Shown one piece after another: positions 1 to 8,085 of a stretch of 64,000 bases of DNA. Location: contig JAGATV010000030.1 in the NCBI GenBank assembly GCA_017621075.1, forward strand, positions 62,001 to 126,000, given 5' to 3'. The notes beneath the pieces were generated by a model. That model saw nothing but the letters and a program-made list of their open reading frames with translations, was not told the origin of the DNA and did no database searches. Made by a program: the position numbers and the translations under genes. The DNA is from Lachnospiraceae bacterium (GTDB taxonomy: Bacteria; Bacillota; Clostridia; Lachnospirales; Lachnospiraceae). Every line of letters begins with the position of its first letter. Positions within the stretch are counted from its first letter, which is position 1.

Positions 1-2731
1 AGAGAAGCTGGCAAAGGAGGCCGGGATTCCCAGAAAAAAGGATGTGTTCCTTCTGCCCGGAGTGGAGACGGGGGAAAGCACGGCGCAGGTGCGCAGCGGG
101 ATATCGGACAAGTGCCAGATCCGTTACAATTCCCACCACCGGTTCCGGGATGCAAAAGCGCTTCTGTATCTGGAGCAGGGGCTGTTCCGCTATGATTATC
201 AGCCCTTTTTGGAGCCCCTGGGGGAGATCCGTATCTTTGAGACCACGACTCCTGCAGATGAAGCACACCAGACCGGTCTTGCAATCTGTAAACTGATCCG
301 GGAGGAGGGACTTTCTTATCGGGATATTGCAGTGATCACCGGGGATCTGGAGAACTATGGACCTTATGTGGAACGGGAATTTGAGCAGCTGGGGATTCCC
401 TGTTTCATTGACAGGACGCGGGGGATTCTGCTAAATCCCATGATCGAATATATCAAGAGCGCACTGGAACTGTTTTTGAAGGATTTTTCCTACGAGGCGG
501 TCTTTCATTATCTGAGGAGCGGCTTGACGTGCATTCCAAGGGAGGATGTGGATCTTTTGGAAAATTATGTGATCCGCACGGGAATCCGGGGGTATCAAAG
601 ATGGAGCAGGATGTTTACGGCAAGGGCCGGTTCCCCGAAGGAGACAGAGGCCGTTAAGGAGGAAGAGACCCTGAGGCATCTCAATCAAGTCAGAGAACAG
701 TTTTTATCCCGGATCGCCATGCTGAAAGGAAGCCCATCCGCACCGGCAAAGGACTATATCGATCAATTATATGATTTTTTGACAGAAAACGGTGTGCAGC
801 AGAAGCTGGCGGAGTATGAGAGCCGTTTCCGCAGCCGGAAGGATGCCTCCAGAGAAAGGGAGTACGCCCAGATCTATCGTCTGGTGATGGAGCTTCTGGA
901 TCAGATCTATGAACTTTTGGGGGAAGAGAAGATCACGCTGCAGGAATTTTATGACATTCTGGAGGCAGGATTTGGGGAGATCCAGGTGGGCACCATTCCT
1001 CAGAATGTGGACCGCATCCTGGTGGGAGATATGGAGAGGACCCGCTTAAAGCAGGTAAAGGTACTGTTTTTCCTGGGGATCAATGACGGTAATATTCCCA
1101 AGACCGCTTCCAAGGGCGGTATCATTTCCGATATGGACAGAGAATTTTTACAGGAGTCACAGTTGGAGCTTGCGCCGACACCCAGGCAGCAAAAGTATAT
1201 TCAAAGACTGTATCTGTATCTGAACATGACCAAACCCTCAAAGCGGCTGTACCTGTCCTACTCCAGGGTAAACAGCCAGGGAAAGAGTGTCCGTCCCTCC
1301 TATCTGTTGGATGTGGTACAGAAGCTGTTTCCCACATTGGAGACGGAATATCCTCAGAACAGGAGTGCCATGGAGCAGATCGTCACTCCCAGGGAGGGAA
1401 CCAGATATCTGGCTGCCCTGCTCAGAGAGTATGCTGCAGGCGGGATCAGCGAGGAGGAGCAAAAGGAATGTGTTACCCTGTACCGGGCTTATGGGGAAGA
1501 ACCGGTATGCCGGGAGCGGGATATGCTTGTGGAGGCTGCCTTTTCGCACTACCGGGACAGTGGCCTGTCCAAGGCGGTTGCCCGGGCTCTGTACGGCAAA
1601 TCCCTGGAGAACAGCGTGAGCCGTCTGGAGACCTACGCTGCCTGTGCCTACAGACATTTCCTCCAATACGGACTGACCCTGAAGGAGCGTGAGGAGTTCG
1701 GCTTTGAAGCGGTGGACATGGGAAATGTATACCACGGGGTGCTGGAGCGGTTTGGGGTGAAGCTTTCGGAGAATGGTTATACCTGGTTTGATTTTCCCAG
1801 GGAATTTGGAGAGCGCGCAGTGCGGGAGGCATTGGAGGAATACGCAGCTTCTTATGGGGAGACTGTGCTTTACAGCAGTGCCCGCAATGAATATGCCATC
1901 ACCCGGATGGCCCGGATACTTCTAAGGACGGTACTCACCCTGCAAAACCAGCTTAAACAGGGGAGCTTTACCCCGGATGACTATGAAATTTCCTTCCGGT
2001 TTGCAAGTGAGCTTGAGAGCATCAGCGTGGCGCTCTCCGAGGAGGAGCGCATGCACCTTCGGGGCAGGATCGATCGTATCGATGTGGCGGAGGACGACAG
2101 GCATGTCTATGTGAAGGTCATCGATTATAAATCCGGCAATAGACAGTTCAATCTGGCAGCCTTGTATTATGGGCTGCAGCTGCAGCTGGTGGTGTATATG
2201 AATGCGGCCATGGAACTGGAGGCAAAGCGTCACCCTGACAAAGAGATCGTTCCGGCGGCACTGCTCTATTACCATGTGGATGATCCCACTATAGAGTCGC
2301 CCGTGGAGCTTACGGATGAGGAAATTGACAAACAGATCTTGAGCAGGCTTCGGATGAACGGTGTGGTGAACGGAGAGCCAAACATCGTGGAGCGGCTGGA
2401 CCGCTTTATGCAGGATAAGTCCGATGTGATCCCTGTGGAAAAGAAAAAGGATGGTTCCTTTACCGCAAGATCCGGTGTCATGAGCAGGGAAGAACTGGAT
2501 ACGGTATCGTGTTATGTGACTGACAAGATCCGGAGTATCGGCAGGGAGATCCTGGAGGGCTCTATCCCCCTGAATCCTTATGAAAAGGGAACGGAGGAAG
2601 CCTGTACTTATTGCGCCTATCGGAAAGTGTGTGGCTTTGACCCCGCTGTTCCGGGCTATGAGAAGCGAAAATTAAAAGAGTTGGATAAAGAGGAAGCACT
2701 GCGGAGGATGAAAGAAGAATATGCCCATTGA
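1..2731 (+). CDS. addB: ATP-dependent helicase/nuclease subunit B, AddB (5' truncated)
   Basis: This is the C-terminal ~910 residues of AddB, the partner of AddA in the Firmicute RecBCD equivalent that resects double-strand breaks and recognises Chi. The frame is open from base 2, so the start lies outside the window. The nuclease domain shows GRIDRID followed by VIDYKSG. The cysteines of the AddB iron-sulfur staple are visible: one in YAACAYRHF and a C-terminal CTYCAYRKVC cluster. The stop overlaps the addA start by 11 bases, which implies translational coupling. The family is usually ~1150 aa, so about 240 residues are missing upstream. The assignment is firm. Confidence 0.95.
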   Translation, partial: EKLAKEAGIPRKKDVFLLPGVETGESTAQVRSGISDKCQIRYNSHHRFRDAKALLYLEQGLFRYDYQPFLEPLGEIRIFETTTPADEAHQTGLAICKLIREEGLSYRDIAVITGDLENYGPYVEREFEQLGIPCFIDRTRGILLNPMIEYIKSALELFLKDFSYEAVFHYLRSGLTCIPREDVDLLENYVIRTGIRGYQRWSRMFTARAGSPKETEAVKEEETLRHLNQVREQFLSRIAMLKGSPSAPAKDYIDQLYDFLTENGVQQKLAEYESRFRSRKDASREREYAQIYRLVMELLDQIYELLGEEKITLQEFYDILEAGFGEIQVGTIPQNVDRILVGDMERTRLKQVKVLFFLGINDGNIPKTASKGGIISDMDREFLQESQLELAPTPRQQKYIQRLYLYLNMTKPSKRLYLSYSRVNSQGKSVRPSYLLDVVQKLFPTLETEYPQNRSAMEQIVTPREGTRYLAALLREYAAGGISEEEQKECVTLYRAYGEEPVCRERDMLVEAAFSHYRDSGLSKAVARALYGKSLENSVSRLETYAACAYRHFLQYGLTLKEREEFGFEAVDMGNVYHGVLERFGVKLSENGYTWFDFPREFGERAVREALEEYAASYGETVLYSSARNEYAITRMARILLRTVLTLQNQLKQGSFTPDDYEISFRFASELESISVALSEEERMHLRGRIDRIDVAEDDRHVYVKVIDYKSGNRQFNLAALYYGLQLQLVVYMNAAMELEAKRHPDKEIVPAALLYYHVDDPTIESPVELTDEEIDKQILSRLRMNGVVNGEPNIVERLDRFMQDKSDVIPVEKKKDGSFTARSGVMSREELDTVSCYVTDKIRSIGREILEGSIPLNPYEKGTEEACTYCAYRKVCGFDPAVPGYEKRKLKELDKEEALRRMKEEYAH

Positions 2732-5700
2732 TTTTACACCCCAACAGCAGAGAGTCATAGAACTGCATAATTGTAACATCCTGGTGTCTGCTGCGGCAGG
2801 AAGCGGCAAGACGGCAGTGCTCACGGAGCGCATCGTGCGAATGGTGTGCGATGAGGCTCATCCGGTAGACATCGACAGACTTTTGATCGTGACCTTTACC
2901 AATGCGGCGGCAGCAGAGATGCGGGAGAGGATCGGTGCAGGGATCGCTAATGAGCTCCTTCTCCATCCGGAGTCGGAGCATATCCAGAAACAGTCTGCTC
3001 TGTTGCACAATGCCCAGATCACTACAATCCACAGCTTCAGTCTGTTCCTGATCCGCAATCACTTCAATGAAATCGGGCTGGATCCGGCGTTCCGTGTGGC
3101 GGATGAGGGAGAGACGAAGCTCCTTGAGCAGGACGTCTTAAAAGGGATGCTGGAGGACGCCTTTGCCGGGCGGGGGGAGGCTTTCTTCCATTGCGTGGAA
3201 TCTTTCTGTCCCGGGGGAAGAGAGAGCGTGCTGGAAAAATATATCTTAGGACTGTCACATTATGCATCCGGTTTTCCCTGGCCTGTTGAATGGCTGGAGG
3301 ACCGGAAGAAGGACTACGGTGCAGGCAGTGAGGAGGAGCTGCTTTCGGGGGACTGTGGGGTCTATTTGCAGAACCATATCGTCTCTATGGTGAAGGGATG
3401 CTGTCAGAAGCTTGAAGCGGTGAAACAGATCTGCCAGGAACCGGACGGCCCCTATATGTATGGGGAATTGGTGGAGAAAGAACTGGAGCAGTTACAGGAT
3501 CTGGCAGAGTGTGCTTCTTTAGAGGAGTATGCTTGGAAACTGCCAGGTATCACCTTCGGAAAGCTTCCCGGCAAAAAGGATGAGAGCGTATCGCCCCTAA
3601 AACGCGAGATGGCCAAGAATCTTCGCAGTAAGGTAAAAGACACGCTGCAGGGGCTTGGGGAAAGATTCTTTGCCACACCGTTTGCGCTTTCCGTGTCCCA
3701 GGGAAGGGAGTGCGCCGCTCCGGTGGCGGAACTCATAGATCTGGTGCTGGAATTTGACAGGCGTATGCAGGAGAAAAAGCGGGAGAAAAAGATCATCGAC
3801 TTTTCCGATATGGAGCATTATGCGCTGGAGATCCTGGTGGACCATGACCGGGAGACGGGCAGGGTGACGCCGAGGCCGGTAGCTTTGGAGTACAGACAGT
3901 ATTTTCATGAGATCCTGATCGACGAATACCAGGACAGCAACCTGGTGCAGGAATACCTGCTTCGGGCAGTGTCCGGTGAGGAGGAAGGACGTTTCAACCG
4001 TTTCATGGTAGGAGATGTAAAGCAGAGCATTTATAAATTCCGATTGGCTAGGCCGGAGCTTTTCCTGGAAAAATATCATACCTATAAGGATACCGGAGAT
4101 TGTCAGCGCATTGATCTGTCTAAGAATTTCAGGAGCCGGGCACAGGTGGTTGACACAGTGAACAATATTTTCTCCAGGATCATGGATCTTCAGAACGGAG
4201 GCATTGTTTATGATGACAGTGCAGCTTTGTATGCAGGGGCAGTGTATCCGGAAAATAATGGTTGCTATAGTGAATTGCTTTTGGTGGAGAAACCGGGGAA
4301 GCAGGAGGGGGAAGCGGAACTTACGGCCAAAAGGGCGGAGGCTTTGACCATTGCCCACAAAATAAAGGACCTGAAGGCGTCCTTAAAGGTGACAGACAAA
4401 GCAACCGGAAAACTTCGGCCTGTTTCTTACAGGGATATGGTGATACTGCTGCGCACAGGAAGCGGTTGGGACGAAGAATTTAAGAAGGTGCTGGAGGAGG
4501 AGGGCATCCCTGTTTCCGTCACTTCCAAAACGGGGTATTTTGCGGCATCGGAGGTACAAAAGCTGCTGCAGTTTATGCGGGTGTTGGACAATCCCCGTCA
4601 GGATATCCCCTTGTTCGGGGTCATGAAAGCCATGTTCGGAAACTTTACGGAGGAAGAGATCGCCCTGATAAAGAGTAGCAAAAGGGAAGGTTCCCTGTAT
4701 GAGGCATTGCGGGATTACGGGGAGGCCGGTGCAGATGAACCGCTGCGTCAAAAGTGCAGAGAGTTTCTTCACCGGATCGACAGCTATCGGGATGAGGTAG
4801 TGTATCTTCCCATCAGAGAGCTGCTGAAACGGATCGTGGATGATTTTCATTATCTGGATTATGTGACGGCACTGCCCGGAGGCAGCAGGCGCCGCGCCAA
4901 TGTGGAGATGCTGTTTACCAAGGCGTCGGATTTTGAAAAGACCAGCTATTTCGGATTGTTCCACTTTGTGCGCTACATGGAGCAGCTGGAGAAATACGAT
5001 GTGGATTACGGGGAGGCGGATACCCTGGATGAAAACGCCGATGTGGTGCGGATCATGAGCATCCACAAGAGTAAGGGGCTGGAATTCCCGGTGGTATTCG
5101 TGGCGGGACTTTCCAAGCGGTTTAACATGCAGGATACCAATCAGGCGCTGATCGTGGATATGGATCTTGGGCTTGCCTGCGACTATGTGGACCCGGTAAA
5201 GCGCGTGCGCAACAAGACGCTGCGCAGCACGGTCATCGCCCGGAAACTGAAGGAGGACAATCTGGCAGAGGAACTGCGTATCCTCTATGTGGCTCTGACC
5301 CGTGCCAAGGAAAAGCTTATCATGACCGCCACGCTGGAAAAGGCGGCTGAAAAATGGGAGATCGCAAAAGAACAGAAGGAAGAAAAACTTTCTTATATCG
5401 ATTTTGTGGAGGCGGGAAGTACTTTGGATTTTCTGATGCCCATTTTGAGCCGTACCGGTGTGGAGGTGACGGTGGTGACACCTACGGATCTGTGGCAAGA
5501 GGCTTTCGGGGAACAGATGCAGCTTTACAGCAGAAGAACCCTGTTGGAGCAGGCTGGGACCGATGCCTGTGGGGAAGCTTTGCAAGAACTGCAGGACCGT
5601 TTCGCATATGAGTATCCTTACAAAAGCCTGGAGAAACTGTATACCAAGACCACGGTATCGGAGCTTAAGATCGCCGCTATGGCAGACAGGGATGAAGCAG

Positions 5701-6380
5701 CTTACCATGCCTTTGAGGAAAAGGAAATCGTGCCTTACATCCCGGCCTTTCGCAGGACGGAAGAAAAGGTCAGCGGCACGGTCCGGGGTAATGCGTACCA
5801 CCGGGCTATGGAGCTTTTGGATTTTGAAGCGGTGCTGGGGGAACAGTTTGCCGGGTTCCCGAAAGACTATCAGGAATATTTTGAAGGACTTGACAGGGAG
5901 AAGCTTTCTAAAGACCTGCATGCATTTCTGCGAAAGGAAGCAGAGGAGCTTAAGCTTTCCCGGGAATATCTGGATGCCCTGTCTGAAAAGAAGATCATCC
6001 GTTTTCTGGAGCAGGAAACCGCTTACCGTATGTGGGCGGCAGACAGAAGGGGAGAATTGTACCGGGAACAGCCCTTTGTGCTGGGCATTGATGCCGACAG
6101 GCTGGTCGAAGATGTGCCGGAAGAAGAAACGGTACTGATACAGGGAATCATAGATGTGTTCTTTGTGGAAAAGGGAGAACTGGTGCTGCTTGACTACAAG
6201 ACAGATGTGATCTCTTCCATGGACGCTCTGTGGAGCCGCTACCGGGTGCAGCTGGATTATTATGCCGAGGCCCTGGTGAAGCTCATGGGAATGCCCATGA
6301 AAGAGAAAAAACTGTATTCCTTTTATCTGGAAACGGATGGATCTAGTCGGGAACTGCCAGACGGCGCACCCTTGTCATAG
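2721..6380 (+). CDS. addA: ATP-dependent helicase/nuclease subunit A, AddA
   Basis: AddA, 1219 aa, is an SF1A helicase fused to a RecB-type nuclease, close to the usual family length. Visible motifs in order are Walker A (AAAGSGKTAVL, residues ~19-29), DEYQDSN (motif II), VGDVKQSIYKFR, SIHKSKGLEFPVVF, LYVALTRAKEKL and the C-terminal nuclease motif LLDYKTD. With AddB it processes DNA ends for RecA. The last 38 bases overlap tail-to-tail with thiT on the other strand. The final residues after YSFYLETDG are therefore encoded by DNA that also codes for the end of ThiT, and no terminator separates the two. Confidence 0.97.
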   Translation: MPIDFTPQQQRVIELHNCNILVSAAAGSGKTAVLTERIVRMVCDEAHPVDIDRLLIVTFTNAAAAEMRERIGAGIANELLLHPESEHIQKQSALLHNAQITTIHSFSLFLIRNHFNEIGLDPAFRVADEGETKLLEQDVLKGMLEDAFAGRGEAFFHCVESFCPGGRESVLEKYILGLSHYASGFPWPVEWLEDRKKDYGAGSEEELLSGDCGVYLQNHIVSMVKGCCQKLEAVKQICQEPDGPYMYGELVEKELEQLQDLAECASLEEYAWKLPGITFGKLPGKKDESVSPLKREMAKNLRSKVKDTLQGLGERFFATPFALSVSQGRECAAPVAELIDLVLEFDRRMQEKKREKKIIDFSDMEHYALEILVDHDRETGRVTPRPVALEYRQYFHEILIDEYQDSNLVQEYLLRAVSGEEEGRFNRFMVGDVKQSIYKFRLARPELFLEKYHTYKDTGDCQRIDLSKNFRSRAQVVDTVNNIFSRIMDLQNGGIVYDDSAALYAGAVYPENNGCYSELLLVEKPGKQEGEAELTAKRAEALTIAHKIKDLKASLKVTDKATGKLRPVSYRDMVILLRTGSGWDEEFKKVLEEEGIPVSVTSKTGYFAASEVQKLLQFMRVLDNPRQDIPLFGVMKAMFGNFTEEEIALIKSSKREGSLYEALRDYGEAGADEPLRQKCREFLHRIDSYRDEVVYLPIRELLKRIVDDFHYLDYVTALPGGSRRRANVEMLFTKASDFEKTSYFGLFHFVRYMEQLEKYDVDYGEADTLDENADVVRIMSIHKSKGLEFPVVFVAGLSKRFNMQDTNQALIVDMDLGLACDYVDPVKRVRNKTLRSTVIARKLKEDNLAEELRILYVALTRAKEKLIMTATLEKAAEKWEIAKEQKEEKLSYIDFVEAGSTLDFLMPILSRTGVEVTVVTPTDLWQEAFGEQMQLYSRRTLLEQAGTDACGEALQELQDRFAYEYPYKSLEKLYTKTTVSELKIAAMADRDEAAYHAFEEKEIVPYIPAFRRTEEKVSGTVRGNAYHRAMELLDFEAVLGEQFAGFPKDYQEYFEGLDREKLSKDLHAFLRKEAEELKLSREYLDALSEKKIIRFLEQETAYRMWAADRRGELYREQPFVLGIDADRLVEDVPEEETVLIQGIIDVFFVEKGELVLLDYKTDVISSMDALWSRYRVQLDYYAEALVKLMGMPMKEKKLYSFYLETDGSSRELPDGAPLS

Positions 6381-7023
6381 CTTTCTTTACAGGCGGAAGC
6401 AGAAGGAGAAGGACGGTTACCGCTGCCTCGGTAAAGATATAAGTGGCATTGTATGCCAGGGAGTAAGGCAGGGGTGACCAGCCCTCCCAGGCATAAGCGC
6501 CAAAGAAAAGCCAGCCGGAGAGTACAGCAAAGACATATCTGCCCAGTACCCCGGTTATGTAACCCTTAATGAGACCATGCCTGGAATTGGTGAACAATCC
6601 TGACAGGCCCAGCGCACCGAAAGCCAGAAAATAGTCTACTATCAGCTGGGCCGGATAGAGGACGTAGGGGTCTATGATCAGCTGCAGTACGCCGTAAGCA
6701 ATGCCTGTGAGGAGTCCGGCACCCAGGCCGAACCAGTAACCCGGAAGGCATATTACCAGCATGGAAAGCAGGGTGACAGAGCCTCCGGTAGGGAAAGAGA
6801 ACAATTTGATGTTGGAAAGGACCGTGCCAAGTGCGATGGCCATGGCGCAGTAGGATAACTGGATGGCGGTCAGTTTCCGGGACTTGCCCGAGGTCTTCTT
6901 TCCGGCAAAGGCCACGGCGGCAGCCAGAAGAAGGAGCAGAACCGCGATCAGGACTCCTTTTCCGAGAGTGGTGGGGACGTAGGTCGTTTCGCCCCAGTCA
7001 TTTACGACTACATTGTAAAGCAT
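6343..7023 (-). CDS. thiT: Thiamine ECF transporter S component ThiT
   Basis: A 226-aa membrane protein with about six hydrophobic segments plus an N-terminal anchor. The central region (TAIQLSYCAMAIALGTVLSN, then FPTGGSVTLLSM) matches the thiamine-binding S component of energy-coupling factor transporters. A TPP riboswitch immediately upstream on the same strand supports thiamine as the substrate. The energising EcfAAT module is not in the window. The start follows AGGAGG seven bases upstream, and that ribosome binding site lies in a hairpin. The gene's 3' end overlaps the convergent addA by 38 bases. Confidence 0.9.
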   Translation of the reverse strand: MLYNVVVNDWGETTYVPTTLGKGVLIAVLLLLLAAAVAFAGKKTSGKSRKLTAIQLSYCAMAIALGTVLSNIKLFSFPTGGSVTLLSMLVICLPGYWFGLGAGLLTGIAYGVLQLIIDPYVLYPAQLIVDYFLAFGALGLSGLFTNSRHGLIKGYITGVLGRYVFAVLSGWLFFGAYAWEGWSPLPYSLAYNATYIFTEAAVTVLLLLLPPVKKAMTRVRRLAVPD

Positions 7024-7030
7024 AAAAAAT

Positions 7031-7053
7031 CCTCCTTCGTTTGCGCGAGGAGG
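7031..7053 (-). promoter_or_regulatory. Hairpin sequestering the thiT ribosome binding site
   Basis: In the thiT leader, CCTCCT (7048-7053 read on the minus strand) can pair with AGGAGG (7031-7036), the Shine-Dalgarno sequence of thiT, across an 11-base loop. Six T residues follow just before the start codon. The structure could act as a translational off-switch, as a terminator, or as both, under control of the TPP aptamer upstream. Pairing is seen in the sequence; function is inferred. Confidence 0.6.
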
Positions 7054-7100
7054 GACAACATCGTATTTCCATGCGGGGATCTGTCCCCGGATGAAAACAA

Positions 7101-7186
7101 CCTGCTTCCTTACGCCGGTATTGCCCGGTTCAAGTGGTGAGGGTCAGAGGCATGGGCCTCAATCTCAGCGATGTGCTCCCCTAGCG
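7101..7186 (-). ncRNA. TPP riboswitch (THI element)
   Basis: On the minus strand the conserved THI-box blocks appear in order: GGGGAGC, then CTGAGATTGAG, GACCCT, and CCGGGCAATACCGGCGTAAGGA. These are hallmarks of the thiamine pyrophosphate aptamer. It lies between the thiT promoter and the hairpin that masks the thiT ribosome binding site, so high TPP should switch the transporter off. Confidence 0.95.
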
Positions 7187-7208
7187 GTGATATGAAATTA
7201 CAAGGAAT

Positions 7209-7237
7209 ACTATAATATATGCCGGAAACGGTGTCAA
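7209..7237 (-). promoter_or_regulatory. Promoter of thiT
   Basis: A sigma-A type promoter on the minus strand: TTGACA (7232-7237), a 17-bp spacer and TATAGT (7209-7214), ending about 25 bases upstream of the TPP aptamer. Confidence 0.8.
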
Positions 7238-7266
7238 GGCGGAAATAAATTTTTGCGGGGACAGTA

Positions 7267-7295
7267 TTGCATAAGTAAAATACTATCCCTATAAT
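7267..7295 (+). promoter_or_regulatory. Promoter of tcdA
   Basis: TTGCAT (7267-7272), a 17-bp spacer and TATAAT (7290-7295), placed 37 bases before the tcdA start. The -35 is imperfect and the -10 perfect. It is divergent from the thiT promoter. Confidence 0.7.
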
Positions 7296-7332
7296 TGAAG
7301 AGGATATGTGACAGGTTTGAGGTGAATGGATC

Positions 7333-8085
7333 ATGTTAAATCAGTTTTCAAGAACGGAATTGCTTTTGGGAAAAGAAGCCATGGAGCGGCTGCGCAGGTC
7401 CCGGGTCGCTGTGTTCGGCATTGGCGGCGTGGGAGGATATGTCTGTGAGGCCCTGGTCAGGAGCGGCGTGGGAGGATTTGATCTGATCGATGATGACAAG
7501 GTATGCCTTACCAATCTGAACCGGCAGATCATAGCCACCAGAAAGACGGTGGGTCAGTATAAGGTGGAAGTGATGCGGGACCGCATCCTGGAGATCAACC
7601 CGGAAGCGGATGTGAGGATACACAAATGCTTTTTCCTGCCTGAGAATGCAGATACTTTTGATTTTGGAGAATATGATTATGTGGTGGATGCCGTGGATAC
7701 GGTGACTGCTAAGATAGCGCTGGTCCTTAAGGCAAAGGACTGTGATGTGCCGATCATAAGCTGTATGGGCGCCGGGAATAAACTGGACGCCACCCGGTTT
7801 CAGGTGGCAGATATCTACCGGACAAAGGTCTGTCCGCTGGCGAAGGTCATGCGGCGGGAATTAAAGAAGCGCGGGATAAAAAAGCTGAAGGTGGTCTATT
7901 CGGAAGAACAGCCGTTACGTCCCATTGCGGATATGGAGGTTAGCTGCAGGACAAACTGTATCTGTCCTCCGGGAGCGGGGCATAAGTGTACCGAGCGCAG
8001 AGCCATACCGGGAAGTACCGCATTTGTCCCGTCTGTGGCAGGATTGATCATTGCGGGTGAAGTGGTAAAGGATTTAGTGAAATAG
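7333..8085 (+). CDS. tcdA: tRNA threonylcarbamoyladenosine dehydratase TcdA (CsdL)
   Basis: A 250-aa E1-like (ThiF/MoeB/HesA) enzyme that cyclises t6A37 to ct6A in ANN-decoding tRNAs using ATP. The nucleotide-binding loop VFGIGGVGGYVCEAL (residues ~27-41), LIDDDKVCLTNLNRQ and the C-terminal NCICPPGAGHKCTERR cysteine region are typical of TcdA. Length fits the family (~250-270 aa). GAGGTGA precedes the ATG. The stop codon is directly followed by the ATG of the TetM-like GTPase gene, so the two are co-transcribed and both concern translation. Confidence 0.92.
   Translation: MLNQFSRTELLLGKEAMERLRRSRVAVFGIGGVGGYVCEALVRSGVGGFDLIDDDKVCLTNLNRQIIATRKTVGQYKVEVMRDRILEINPEADVRIHKCFFLPENADTFDFGEYDYVVDAVDTVTAKIALVLKAKDCDVPIISCMGAGNKLDATRFQVADIYRTKVCPLAKVMRRELKKRGIKKLKVVYSEEQPLRPIADMEVSCRTNCICPPGAGHKCTERRAIPGSTAFVPSVAGLIIAGEVVKDLVK

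Noticed and set aside
4383..5921. A 512-codon open frame on the minus strand inside addA
   Set aside because: It lies wholly antisense to conserved AddA helicase sequence, has no ribosome binding site and its translation resembles no protein. It is a by-product of codon use.
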